NCBI RefSeq assembly: GCF_009846885.1
Contig: NZ_WUWM01000017.1
Location: 86,491 to 150,490, forward strand
DNA length: 64,000 nt
Source of the DNA: Paenibacillus puerhi
GTDB lineage: Bacteria > Bacillota > Bacilli > Paenibacillales > NBRC-103111
Direction of reading: 5' to 3'
In this document: in pieces, positions 25,147 to 34,106 of the stretch
Layout of the letters: each line of letters starts with the position of its first letter
How positions within the stretch are numbered: position 1 is the first letter of the stretch
The notes under the pieces: model-generated
Database searches by the model: none
Told to the model about the DNA's origin: nothing
Seen by the model: only the letters and a program-made list of their open reading frames with translations
Translations under genes and position numbers: made by a program

Positions 25147-25179
25147 GAGATCAGTTCCTTTGAAGTTACTCTATAAAAC

Positions 25180-25210
25180 AAAAAGCAAGCGGCGTTACCC
25201 ACTCGCTTTT
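25180..25210 (-). terminator. Internal terminator between rfbD and the GT2 genes
   Basis: Minus-strand stem AAAAGCGAGTGG/CCGCTTGCTTTT followed by TGTTTT. Partial read-through would set the ratio of sugar-nucleotide enzymes to transferases. Confidence 0.7.
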
Positions 25211-25219
25211 ATCAAAGGT

Positions 25220-26068
25220 TCAATTGGTTGCCTTGTATTTACTCATAAATGCTTTTAGCCCGTCTCTCCAAGCTCTTAAATCTTGAAATCCATTCGCCCG
25301 TATAGCCAGATGCTCCATTACCGAATAAGCCGGTCTTGGTGCGGGACGAGGGAATTCATCCGTTGTACAAGGCTCTACTTGAATACTTACGTTAGCTTCG
25401 TCAAATATTGCCTTCGCAAATTCAAACCAAGAACAAGTACCCGAATTGGACGCATGGTAAATCCCGTATTTATCGGTTTGGATGAGTTCGAGCAAAAACA
25501 AGCTTAGATCTTCTGTGAAGGTTGGAGATCCAACCTGGTCGTGTACCACCTTTAATTGATCTCGATCCGAAGCCAGCTTTAACATGGTTTTGACAAAATT
25601 ATTCCCATGAAGTCCATATACCCATGAGGTGCGCACAATAAAATACTGGTTAGATAAACTCTGGACGAGAACTTCTCCCGCACGCTTGGATTTTCCGTAT
25701 ACGCCAGTGGGATTGGTGTTATCATACTCCCGATAAGGTAAAGTCCCGTTACCATCGAACACATAATCCGTGCTGATGTAGCAAAACTTACTGCCTACCG
25801 TATTAGCAGCATTTACAAGGTTTCTGGTGCCCATAGCATTGACTGCGTAGGCGGTATCCTCATCTTGCTCAGCCTGATCTACTGCCGTATAAGCTGCACA
25901 ATGCACGATAACCTCTGGTTGGAACCCCTTCACTTGCTCCAGACACTGCTCGGCGTCGGTAATATCTAACTGCTTACTGCCTAGCCCCAAAACTTCATGA
26001 GCTTGGCTGAATAGCGTTACAACATCTTGACCCAGTTGCCCCGTAGCACCTGTTACAAGTACCCTCAT
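25220..26068 (-). CDS. rfbD: dTDP-4-dehydrorhamnose reductase
   Basis: Last step of dTDP-L-rhamnose synthesis, NAD(P)H-dependent. A 282-residue short-chain reductase with GATGQLGQDV at the N-terminus, HCAAYTAVDQAE, the catalytic ISTDYVFDG plus YGKSKRAGE (Tyr-x3-Lys) and RTSWVYG. Its start overlaps the rfbB stop by four bases (ATGA), so translation is probably coupled. Confidence 0.95.
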   Translation of the reverse strand: MRVLVTGATGQLGQDVVTLFSQAHEVLGLGSKQLDITDAEQCLEQVKGFQPEVIVHCAAYTAVDQAEQDEDTAYAVNAMGTRNLVNAANTVGSKFCYISTDYVFDGNGTLPYREYDNTNPTGVYGKSKRAGEVLVQSLSNQYFIVRTSWVYGLHGNNFVKTMLKLASDRDQLKVVHDQVGSPTFTEDLSLFLLELIQTDKYGIYHASNSGTCSWFEFAKAIFDEANVSIQVEPCTTDEFPRPAPRPAYSVMEHLAIRANGFQDLRAWRDGLKAFMSKYKATN

Positions 26069-27087
26069 AGAGACTCACCTAGACGGTCCGAATATTGTTT
26101 TTCATAATACGCTTGGTAATCCCCCGACCGGATCCGCTGCCACCAGTCTTGGTTGTCCAGATACCATTGAATTGTCGCTTTGATTCCGGATTCAAAATGA
26201 TATTCCGGCTTCCAACCGAGCTCTCTTGTTATCTTAGCAGCATCAATGCCGTATCTGCGGTCATGACCTAGTCGGTCCTTTACATATTGAATCAAGCTTT
26301 CTGGCTTGCCAAGCTCTTTCAATATTGTCTGAACAATGTGGATATTGGTTCTTTCATTGTTTCCGCCGATATTATAGACCTCGCCGCTGACTCCCTTATG
26401 CAAGACCAGGTCAATTGCGCTACAGTGATCCTCTACGTATAACCAATCGCGAACATTCAGACCGTCACCGTATACCGGTAAGGGCTTATCAGCCAGAGCA
26501 TTAGCGATAATTAGAGGAATCAGCTTCTCCGGGAATTGGTAAGGTCCATAGTTATTAGAACAACGCGTGATGTTGACATCCATTCCGTACGTCTCATGAT
26601 AGGCTCTTACAATGAGATCGCCACCAGCTTTACTAGCCGAGTAAGGACTATTAGGCGCAAGCGGGGTTTCTTCCGTAAAAAGTCCTGTTTCTCCCAAAGA
26701 ACCGTAAACTTCGTCGGTTGAAACCTGGACGAATTTCTTTACGCCATATTTCTTGGCCGCATCCAGCAAAACCTGCGTACCGAATATATTGGTTTTCAGA
26801 AAGATTTGAGGGTCCGTAATACTCCGGTCCACATGGGACTCAGCAGCGAAATTAACGACGATATCAATACCCTTTTGGAATAAAGCCTCGATTTCAATGG
26901 AGTCTGTAATATCTGCTTTAACGAAACGATAGTTGGGATTGTTTTGAACACTTGTCAAGTTCTCCAAATTACCTGCGTAAGTGAGAGCATCTATATTGAT
27001 GATTTGATATTCAGGGTATTTTTTAAGCAAATACATCACAAAGTTGCTTCCGATAAAACCGGCTCCGCCTGTAACCAATACTTTCAT
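26065..27087 (-). CDS. rfbB: dTDP-glucose 4,6-dehydratase
   Basis: Second enzyme of dTDP-L-rhamnose synthesis. A 340-residue extended SDR: GGAGFIGSNFVMYLL binds NAD, FAAESHVDRSI and VSTDEVYGSLGE follow, YSASKAGGD has the catalytic Tyr-x3-Lys, and TRCSNNYGPYQFPEKLIPL is diagnostic of RmlB. The ATG overlaps nothing upstream; rfbC ends 13 bases before it. Confidence 0.96.
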   Translation of the reverse strand: MKVLVTGGAGFIGSNFVMYLLKKYPEYQIINIDALTYAGNLENLTSVQNNPNYRFVKADITDSIEIEALFQKGIDIVVNFAAESHVDRSITDPQIFLKTNIFGTQVLLDAAKKYGVKKFVQVSTDEVYGSLGETGLFTEETPLAPNSPYSASKAGGDLIVRAYHETYGMDVNITRCSNNYGPYQFPEKLIPLIIANALADKPLPVYGDGLNVRDWLYVEDHCSAIDLVLHKGVSGEVYNIGGNNERTNIHIVQTILKELGKPESLIQYVKDRLGHDRRYGIDAAKITRELGWKPEYHFESGIKATIQWYLDNQDWWQRIRSGDYQAYYEKQYSDRLGESL

Positions 27088-27100
27088 ACCTTAGCCTCCG

Positions 27101-27649
27101 CTATTCAAATAGTTGTTCTGCGTCTTTCAGATTCGGATGTATACCATCTTTCGCAGACAGTATAGGTTGATTCGTCGGCCAATCAATGCCTAAGTCTGGG
27201 TCGTTCCAGACAATACCCCGATCATGCTCGGGTGAGTAAAACTCGTCTACCTTATACAACACTTCTGTGTTGGGAACAATAGTACAAAAACCGTGAGCGA
27301 ATCCTTTAGGAACGAGAAGCTGCCTCTTATTGGAGGCGCTCAAGATAACTCCAACCCACTGTCCGAAGGTTGATGAGCTTTTTCGGATATCAACGGCTAC
27401 ATCGTAGACAGCTCCCGCTGTTACTCGAACGAGCTTAGTTTGAGCTTTTGGGGCTAATTGATAGTGAAGCCCGCGTACAACACCCGCTTCCACGGATAGG
27501 GAGTGATTGTCCTGAACAAAGCTCAAATGGTATCCGGCATCCTTAAGTTTACTTTCATTATAACTTTCTGAAAAAAAACCACGGTTATCCCCAAAAACTG
27601 GAGGTTCAATAATGATGACTCCATTTAATTTAGTTGAAATAATATTCAT
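27101..27649 (-). CDS. rfbC: dTDP-4-dehydrorhamnose 3,5-epimerase
   Basis: Third enzyme in function of dTDP-L-rhamnose synthesis. A 182-residue cupin with PPVFGDNRGFFSESYN, VQDNHSLSVEAGVVRGLHYQ (catalytic His in GLHYQ), LVPKGFAHGFC and YKVDEFYSPEHDRGI. Length matches RmlC. It lies 12 bases after rfbA. Confidence 0.95.
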   Translation of the reverse strand: MNIISTKLNGVIIIEPPVFGDNRGFFSESYNESKLKDAGYHLSFVQDNHSLSVEAGVVRGLHYQLAPKAQTKLVRVTAGAVYDVAVDIRKSSSTFGQWVGVILSASNKRQLLVPKGFAHGFCTIVPNTEVLYKVDEFYSPEHDRGIVWNDPDLGIDWPTNQPILSAKDGIHPNLKDAEQLFE

Positions 27650-27661
27650 TCGCGCACCTGC

Positions 27662-28405
27662 CTATAGTTTTAGCTTTCCGAACTCTTCACCGAAAAGAAT
27701 CTCCTTTGCCAATTCATTTGCTTTAGCTAAAGATTCATGAGTTCCCGCATCTGTCCACCAACCGTCTAGAATGTCATAGGTTAGTTGGCCTCTTTTGATA
27801 TATTCGTTGTTTACATCCGTAATTTCCAGTTCCCCACGATGAGAAGGCTTAAGAGTCTTTACAATATCAAATACATGATGGTCAAACATATATATACCAG
27901 TCACAGCAAAATTACTTTTGGGGTTTTGTGGTTTCTCTTCAATAGAAATAATATTTTGCCCCTGTAATTCAGGAACGCCATAGCGCTTCGGATCATGAAC
28001 TTCCTGTATAAGTATTTTAGCTCCGCCTTTTTGCCCTTTAAAGTTCTGAACAAATGGGGCAACACTGGAGGAAAATACATTATCTCCAAGGATGACAACC
28101 ATTTGATCTTGGTTCACAAATTGTTCGGCCAAGCCTAGTGCTTGCGCTATTCCTCCTGCTTCATCCTGAACTTTATAGGTGAAAGTTACTCCAAAATCTA
28201 TCCCGCTACCAAGCAGGTTTACGACATCGCCCATATGGTCTTTGCCAGTGACGATTAGGATGTCATGAATTTGAGCCTCTTTAAGCTTAGCTACACTATG
28301 GAATATCATAGGATATTTACCAACCGGGAGTAGGTGTTTATTAGTTACTTTTGTAAGAGGGAACAAACGGGAGCCGGTTCCTCCTGCTAGAATAATACCT
28401 TTCAT
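27662..28405 (-). CDS. rfbA: Glucose-1-phosphate thymidylyltransferase (short form)
   Basis: First enzyme of dTDP-L-rhamnose synthesis: dTTP plus glucose-1-phosphate gives dTDP-glucose. A 247-residue protein with GIILAGGTGSRLFPLTKVTN and KHLLPVGKYPMI, VVILGDNVF (metal Asp) and SIEEKPQNPKSNFAVTGIY. It lacks the C-terminal helices of the roughly 290-residue type, as in many archaeal and Gram-positive short forms. It starts one base after the stop of the upstream GT2-GT4 gene. Confidence 0.93.
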   Translation of the reverse strand: MKGIILAGGTGSRLFPLTKVTNKHLLPVGKYPMIFHSVAKLKEAQIHDILIVTGKDHMGDVVNLLGSGIDFGVTFTYKVQDEAGGIAQALGLAEQFVNQDQMVVILGDNVFSSSVAPFVQNFKGQKGGAKILIQEVHDPKRYGVPELQGQNIISIEEKPQNPKSNFAVTGIYMFDHHVFDIVKTLKPSHRGELEITDVNNEYIKRGQLTYDILDGWWTDAGTHESLAKANELAKEILFGEEFGKLKL

Positions 28406-28406
28406 G

Positions 28407-31139
28407 TCATACCTCCTTAATCAAATCACAATCCAAAGCATAGTTTTCCTGCATAACTTTTTTAATTTTTTCGTCAGGTAAGGCTTCATCCCATGTATGC
28501 GGCCAATTTATTTCACTTCCCCGCCTCCTTAAATCGTAATTATCAACTTGTTTAGCGGCTTCTATAAGAGCAATTGCTAAAGAATCAATATCAGGAGGGA
28601 CAGCAATAATATTTTCGGATATATTTTTAAAATATTCTTGGTTCTTGATACCATAGGTGTTTGTAACAACTATAAGTCCAGCAGAGGCCATCTCAATTGG
28701 AAGTAAACTCGGGTGTGGCGAATCCATTAATGCAAATCCTAAATCATGTTGAGGAAGAATGTTTTTATAATTTGCTATATCAAATTTTCCAATGTGATTT
28801 ATTTTAATCCCACTGGGTAGAATTTGTTCCGCTACATCTCCGCCAATTGCAATAACTTCCCATTCATCTCTAGATAATCCCTTCAACTCAAATGCCCTAT
28901 CAATAGCAAGTGTACCTATTGGGTACAAATTTCTAGCGTTCTGAGGTTGTGGTCGTCCATAAAACAGTAATTTCTTCTTGTCCTTACGTTTTTCAATGTT
29001 TTTTATATTAAAATTTAAAACAGGATTATTAAAATAATTGCCTTTATTATTATCCGATAAATATCCATTTTCTACAAAGTAACGTTGTAATATGTCCGTA
29101 GAAAAGAAAGGAATGTAATTTAAACTATAACTATGCTCTGCTAAAACGCGATATCCTCCATGTTCATAGAATACAGGTTCATAGTCTTGGGCAAGATAGA
29201 TAAATTTCTCATATTTCGTTTTCTTTACCGCCTCCTCCGCCAAGTGAGCAGTCCACCACGAAGTAGCAATGAAAATATCATTTTGCGTTATTGCTATTTC
29301 TTGACGATTTGAAAAGCACGATTGAAACTCTATTTTTGACATAAACTCCTTTAGCGTTTCATCGTGATTAATAATCTTTGATAAATCATCTGGATTAATT
29401 TCCATCTGGTCGGTCACTAGTACTCTGACGTTATGACCTAACTTGTATAATTTTTTCGCAAAATTGTACATGCCTATGTATCCACCAAAAAAATTCTTAG
29501 GGTCAACACTAGACAATAGGAGGTTTATACGTGCATTATTATTTTCATCTACAACAAAGTTTCTACCCGAAAATTTCCTTCTATACTCTAGAATTGATGG
29601 ATCTATGATAGAAACTGGAACATTTTGTGGCATGTCATTTTTGTTTGAAGATTCAATAATTTGTCTATTTTTAATCAGCTTAAACAATGGTTTCCGGAGT
29701 GGTATGACTACAGAACGAACGATTTTATTAATAATATTTGATAGAATCAATGATATTTCTAGATTATTAAGAGTCTCACCTTGCTTTATAACCTTTCTAT
29801 GGATTCTACAAAGCCCATACAAGCTTAATGGTCTATTTAATAGTGCTATATAAAATTTATCAATATCTCGAATTTTAGCTGTTTCAATCAAAGTTACAAT
29901 GTGTTTTGCACTAAGATGTTTAAATTCATAACCCATCATAGATGACTTAATAATATTCGAAATTAAAAACTTTAGTTTGCGCTTAATTTTTCTGATTTTG
30001 GGTAAATCCTGCAACGTATTTCTTTGAGCTTCAGATAATTCTATTTCTTTCAATACAAGAGTAGCAGATTTTTTCCCAAAATCCGTATGGCCAATTACAT
30101 TTAAGTCACTCTGCATATAGTTATATAATGGTCTGTCCACATAGCGAATACCGCCTTTTGCAGCGGCAAGAATTGCAATCCATTGGTCATGAAAAACATT
30201 GCCATACCTTGGTGGAAACGGTAGAATACTATTCAAAAGATCTCTTCTAAATACAGAAGCCGCACCAGTAACTGTATTGGCAATAGATAACAAGTCAATA
30301 TCTTTGGACTCATAATAATTTTTTCGATTAGACCAATAAGTATTTGAAATGATTTCCCCCGATTCTTTGACGATTCGCATATCACAGTAAACCAACTGAC
30401 AATTTTCCTTAAATTCATTTAGTGTCTCAGAAATTTTATCAGGAAACCATTCATCATCTTGATCAGATAAAGCAATAAAGTCAACATCAGCCGGAACCAA
30501 TTCCAAACACCGTTCAAAGTTATGATAAAACCCCAAATTTTTGGAATTCTCATAATAATAAAACCTTGGATCTCTACCAATAATTTTCTTTATTAATCTC
30601 TTTTTTTCATCAGTAGAACAATCATCATTAACTATACATATCCAATTATCATAAGATTGATTAATAATACTGTCAATTTGTCTCTGAAACTGGAACTCTT
30701 CAGGATTATACGTAGCCATACAAATAGCCACAAGAGCCTTATCTTTTGTTATACTCTCAGGGTATTTAATGATAGATTCGTCATTATTATACACTTCAAG
30801 CTTTATTGTCCCTTGAGGGAACTTACACTCCTTTCCATCACTCAAAACAAACACGAGTTCTACAGTTCTTTCATGCATCTCTTTAGCTTGCTCGATAATA
30901 ACAGGGATGCTAAATCCGGAAAAAAGGGAGAATAACTTAGTATCCTTTGTTGAATAATTCCTTGCTACATCCGGCCTAAATATTTCAATATCAATTGCTT
31001 CAAATCTTTGTTCACCAACTAATGCGTATATTTTTTTTATTCGCTTTTCTCCGAAAGCCCAACCTTCCAATAAATATCTATTACTATTTTTTATCTTTAA
31101 CAAAGAAGGAAGCTGTTTTTCTATGTTAAATATGATCAT
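28407..31139 (-). CDS. Two-domain glycosyltransferase: GT2 plus WsaF-like GT4
   Basis: A 910-residue AT-rich gene. Residues about 130-380 are a GT2 domain (VAICMATYNPEEFQFQRQI, IVNDDCSTDEKK, ALSDQDDEWFPDK, FHDQWIAILAA). Residues about 540-890 form a second, GT4/GT-B domain (NFFGGYIGMYNFAKKLYKLG, FIATSWWTAHLAEEA, FIYLAQDYEPVFYEHG, LLFYGRPQPQNARNLYP, DLGFALMDSPHPSLLPIEM). The QDYEPxFY segment resembles WsaF, a beta-1,2-rhamnosyltransferase of the Geobacillus S-layer glycan. One chain could therefore add two different linkages, making a repeat unit; this is inference. An N-terminal region of 120 residues is unassigned. Confidence 0.82.
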   Translation of the reverse strand: MIIFNIEKQLPSLLKIKNSNRYLLEGWAFGEKRIKKIYALVGEQRFEAIDIEIFRPDVARNYSTKDTKLFSLFSGFSIPVIIEQAKEMHERTVELVFVLSDGKECKFPQGTIKLEVYNNDESIIKYPESITKDKALVAICMATYNPEEFQFQRQIDSIINQSYDNWICIVNDDCSTDEKKRLIKKIIGRDPRFYYYENSKNLGFYHNFERCLELVPADVDFIALSDQDDEWFPDKISETLNEFKENCQLVYCDMRIVKESGEIISNTYWSNRKNYYESKDIDLLSIANTVTGAASVFRRDLLNSILPFPPRYGNVFHDQWIAILAAAKGGIRYVDRPLYNYMQSDLNVIGHTDFGKKSATLVLKEIELSEAQRNTLQDLPKIRKIKRKLKFLISNIIKSSMMGYEFKHLSAKHIVTLIETAKIRDIDKFYIALLNRPLSLYGLCRIHRKVIKQGETLNNLEISLILSNIINKIVRSVVIPLRKPLFKLIKNRQIIESSNKNDMPQNVPVSIIDPSILEYRRKFSGRNFVVDENNNARINLLLSSVDPKNFFGGYIGMYNFAKKLYKLGHNVRVLVTDQMEINPDDLSKIINHDETLKEFMSKIEFQSCFSNRQEIAITQNDIFIATSWWTAHLAEEAVKKTKYEKFIYLAQDYEPVFYEHGGYRVLAEHSYSLNYIPFFSTDILQRYFVENGYLSDNNKGNYFNNPVLNFNIKNIEKRKDKKKLLFYGRPQPQNARNLYPIGTLAIDRAFELKGLSRDEWEVIAIGGDVAEQILPSGIKINHIGKFDIANYKNILPQHDLGFALMDSPHPSLLPIEMASAGLIVVTNTYGIKNQEYFKNISENIIAVPPDIDSLAIALIEAAKQVDNYDLRRRGSEINWPHTWDEALPDEKIKKVMQENYALDCDLIKEV

Positions 31140-31166
31140 ATTTATATTCAGTCCTTTAAAAAAGTA

Positions 31167-32897
31167 TTATAGTCTAAAGATGCGTCTTAACCATCTCAAT
31201 GGAGCCGTAATGCGCCATGAAATTGATGAGGTTATTTCATTATAAATTCCCTGCTGTTGTTGAAGCTTAACAACCAAACTATCTCTCTCTGAAGATAATT
31301 TCTGCAATTCTAGTATATTATTTTTGCTTTCATTTATCACATTTATCAGTTCATTTTCGAGTCTATTTATTTCGTTTTCTTTTCCGCTAATTTTAATGCT
31401 ATAGTCTAGATGGAGGTTTTTAATTTCAGATTCTTTATTCCTTACTAAAGAAATCGTATTCTCTAATTCTGTTTCAAGTTGAGTAACGTGCAAGGTTCTA
31501 TTTTCAAGTTCTACTGCAAGTTGAGGGACATGTAAATTTACACGTTCGAGTTCTTCAACAAGTTGAGAAACATGTAAATTTACACGTTCAAGTTCTTCAA
31601 CAAGTTGAAGAACTTGTTGCTCCCTATTTGTAAGCTCATTTCTTAAGAAAACAGAGTTTTTATTTAATTCTTCAACGATGGTTAGATTTTCTTCATATTT
31701 AACTCTTAATTTAGATATCTCGTCGAATTTCTTTTTATAGTCACCATATAAATAATTAGCATTTTCTGTAGACAATTGCTTCTCAATTTTCAACTCTATT
31801 TTAACTAAAATATTATTGAGATCAGACGGTATATCCTTTATATAAATCTGTGCATCTTCACTTGCTAACAAAAGAATCCCTTCAGGACGGCGGAATACGA
31901 TAATATCCCTAAAATCCCCCTCCTCCACCCAGTGGTGGTCTCTTAAATCTAGAAATAATTCTCCTGTCCCATTATTTAATAACTGCATTTTATTTATATA
32001 TACGAATGCAGGGATATTTATTGGATCAAATCTAACTTTTCGCTGAGAACCTACGGGAATAACAAACTCAAAACTTTGATAGTCTAAAGTTTGCCTTAAT
32101 GGAACTTTAAGAGACTCTGACTCACTGTATCCATCTTTCCCCTCCCAAAAAAACTGCAAAAACTCGGAATGATTATAATCACATTCTTTTGCCTCTGTCT
32201 TATACCATCTTTCAAAGTCCTCTTCAGTCCCTTTCTTAGTTACAGTGATATATTGATAGACATGGCCATCTTCATTATTTTTCAAATAAACTTGAATAGG
32301 CTCAGGGAACGTTGCATAATTCTGATTAAATTCAGTTTGTTCAGGTGTCAAAAAAGTTGTCAACCATCTTATCGGATATAACTTCGCAGACCTGAACATC
32401 TCAATAATACTATTTTTTGTAAAAAAGTGCACATGGGTATCATCGAGCAAACCTAACGACTGATAATTAAATCTCCCTTGCATGAGTTCCATAATAATTG
32501 CATTATGGCCTATATTGGGAATAGATGTTATAATTGTCCCTTCCTTATTCAGTAAACTTGTTGCTTCCTTTAGAACATCGATTGGCTTTCTTAGATGCTC
32601 TAGAACGTCAGCAAAAACTATATGATCAAAAATTATATTCTCAAAAGAATTTTTCCATTTCATTTCATCTAAATCAGCTACAACCATAATTTCGCAAAAT
32701 TCACTTGCAATTTCTGCAGAAGCCGCATCAATTTCTACACAATAAACCTTACAATTTAGTTCTTCTTTTAAATAACGAGTCATGTAACCCGTAGCAGGGC
32801 CGAACTCCAATACTGTAGAACCAGGCTCAATATTTTTTATAATTAAAGAAACAGAATTTTGTGATGTTAAATTGATTTCATTATTATATTTCAGCAA
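31167..32897 (-). CDS. SAM methyltransferase with long coiled coil, candidate glycan chain terminator
   Basis: A 576-residue protein. Residues 1-220 are a class I methyltransferase (STVLEFGPATGYMTRYL motif I, VYCVEIDAAS, DHIVFADVLEHLRKP, GTIITSIPNIGHNA). Residues 220-385 form a beta-rich unassigned domain. Residues about 385-550 are a heptad coiled coil that includes exact 14-residue repeats (EELERVNLHVxQLV). The C-terminus SWRITAPLRWLRR is amphipathic and basic, as in membrane-associated glycan enzymes. The layout parallels WbdD, the capping methyltransferase whose coiled coil measures O-antigen length, and WsaE methylates the Geobacillus glycan end. Next gene is a Wzt with a carbohydrate-recognition-type tail. 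The ruler role is inferred. Confidence 0.78.
   Translation of the reverse strand: MLKYNNEINLTSQNSVSLIIKNIEPGSTVLEFGPATGYMTRYLKEELNCKVYCVEIDAASAEIASEFCEIMVVADLDEMKWKNSFENIIFDHIVFADVLEHLRKPIDVLKEATSLLNKEGTIITSIPNIGHNAIIMELMQGRFNYQSLGLLDDTHVHFFTKNSIIEMFRSAKLYPIRWLTTFLTPEQTEFNQNYATFPEPIQVYLKNNEDGHVYQYITVTKKGTEEDFERWYKTEAKECDYNHSEFLQFFWEGKDGYSESESLKVPLRQTLDYQSFEFVIPVGSQRKVRFDPINIPAFVYINKMQLLNNGTGELFLDLRDHHWVEEGDFRDIIVFRRPEGILLLASEDAQIYIKDIPSDLNNILVKIELKIEKQLSTENANYLYGDYKKKFDEISKLRVKYEENLTIVEELNKNSVFLRNELTNREQQVLQLVEELERVNLHVSQLVEELERVNLHVPQLAVELENRTLHVTQLETELENTISLVRNKESEIKNLHLDYSIKISGKENEINRLENELINVINESKNNILELQKLSSERDSLVVKLQQQQGIYNEITSSISWRITAPLRWLRRIFRL
31528..31611 (-). repeat. 42-bp direct repeat inside the coiled-coil gene
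   Basis: Two adjacent 42-bp units (31528 and 31570), nearly identical, each encoding two heptads (about residues 429-456 of the methyltransferase). More diverged copies flank them (LHVPQLAVELENRT, LHVTQLETELENTI). The period keeps frame and heptad register, so copy-number change would alter coil length only. Confidence 0.85.
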
Positions 32898-32903
32898 TTG
32901 TGG

Positions 32904-34106
32904 TTACCTCTCGTTCTTCCAATGATGCTTTAAGTAAGTTATACCCTCACCTATATAATCACCGGAGGTAATTCTGAAAGAATCCTCTCTATATCTATAA
33001 TCTAATTTGACAACTGCAGAGCTATCAAAAAAACCAACATCTAGTAAATATGTTCCTGGAAAAAGATTCACTTCATCGTAAGCCAACTTTATTTGATAAT
33101 TCCCGGGACTAGATGGCAATTCAATGCTGTCTAACTTAGTATTTAAACCACATACATAGGTGTTTTGCTTGTCATATAGCGCCACCCCTGCCACTATACC
33201 TTCCATTTTGTTATGAATAGTATAATCAATAACAACTGAAAATCTTTCCGTAAATCCAAAAGTATTTTTTTCATTTCCACTCACATCTACATATGAAACA
33301 TTATTTATAGTGAGTATATCTGTTTTTGGTTGATGTGATATCAAGTTAGGTGAATCCTCAGGGGAAGTTAATTTCATATAATCTTGATATTCTTCCGTCA
33401 CCATATTAACGTTGCCTCTAAGATTGATTTGTCCATTCATCATCCAAATTGCCTCATCACAAAAATTTCGTATCATGAAGGAATCATGGCTACAAAATAA
33501 AATAGTTTTCCCCTGCTTTTTAAAGGATTTCATCTTATCTATACATTTCAGTTGAAACTGCATGTCTCCCACCGCCAAAGCTTCATCTATAATTAAAATA
33601 TCGGGGTCAACATTTATTGCGCAAGCAAACGCTAAGCGGACGACCATTCCTGATGAATAAGTTTTTGTCGGCTGGTCTATAAATTCACCAATCTCTGCAA
33701 ATTCTTCTATTTGTGGCATCCTTGCTTTAATTTCTTCTGCGGTTAATCCCATAATAGCACCATTCATAATAATGTTCTCACGACCAGTAAACTCAGGATT
33801 AAACCCGCTTCCTAATTCTAATAATGCCGCCACTCTGCCTTTTACCTGAACTCTACCACTTGTTATCGATAAAGTTCCAGCTATAGCTTGTAAAATAGTA
33901 CTTTTCCCTGAACCATTTTTCCCAATTATCCCCACCGTCTGACCTGCTTTTACTGTAAAACTCACGTTTTTCAAGGCCCAGAACTCTTTATAAAACTGCC
34001 TTTTCCCTCTAAATATCCCTTGCTTTAGACGATCGATTGGTTTTTCATACATTAAAAAAGATTTACTTAAGTTTTCTACTACAATTGAGGCATTATTAGA
34101 GGACAT
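32904..34106 (-). CDS. wzt: ABC exporter ATPase Wzt with C-terminal carbohydrate-binding-type domain
   Basis: A 400-residue ATPase of ABC-2 glycan export. Residues 1-235 carry Walker A GKNGSGKST, the Wzt-type signature TYSSGMVVRLAFA and Walker B DILIIDEALAVGD. Residues about 250-400 form a beta-sandwich-like Wzt_C domain (FGFTERFSVVIDYTI, GVALYDKQNTYVCGLN, GTYLLDVGFFDSS), the part that in E. coli O8/O9a recognises the modified glycan end. ATG at 34106 overlaps the wzm stop by 11 bases; the frame extends upstream but no better start is seen. Consistent with export of a capped polymer. Confidence 0.9.
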   Translation of the reverse strand: MSSNNASIVVENLSKSFLMYEKPIDRLKQGIFRGKRQFYKEFWALKNVSFTVKAGQTVGIIGKNGSGKSTILQAIAGTLSITSGRVQVKGRVAALLELGSGFNPEFTGRENIIMNGAIMGLTAEEIKARMPQIEEFAEIGEFIDQPTKTYSSGMVVRLAFACAINVDPDILIIDEALAVGDMQFQLKCIDKMKSFKKQGKTILFCSHDSFMIRNFCDEAIWMMNGQINLRGNVNMVTEEYQDYMKLTSPEDSPNLISHQPKTDILTINNVSYVDVSGNEKNTFGFTERFSVVIDYTIHNKMEGIVAGVALYDKQNTYVCGLNTKLDSIELPSSPGNYQIKLAYDEVNLFPGTYLLDVGFFDSSAVVKLDYRYREDSFRITSGDYIGEGITYLKHHWKNER

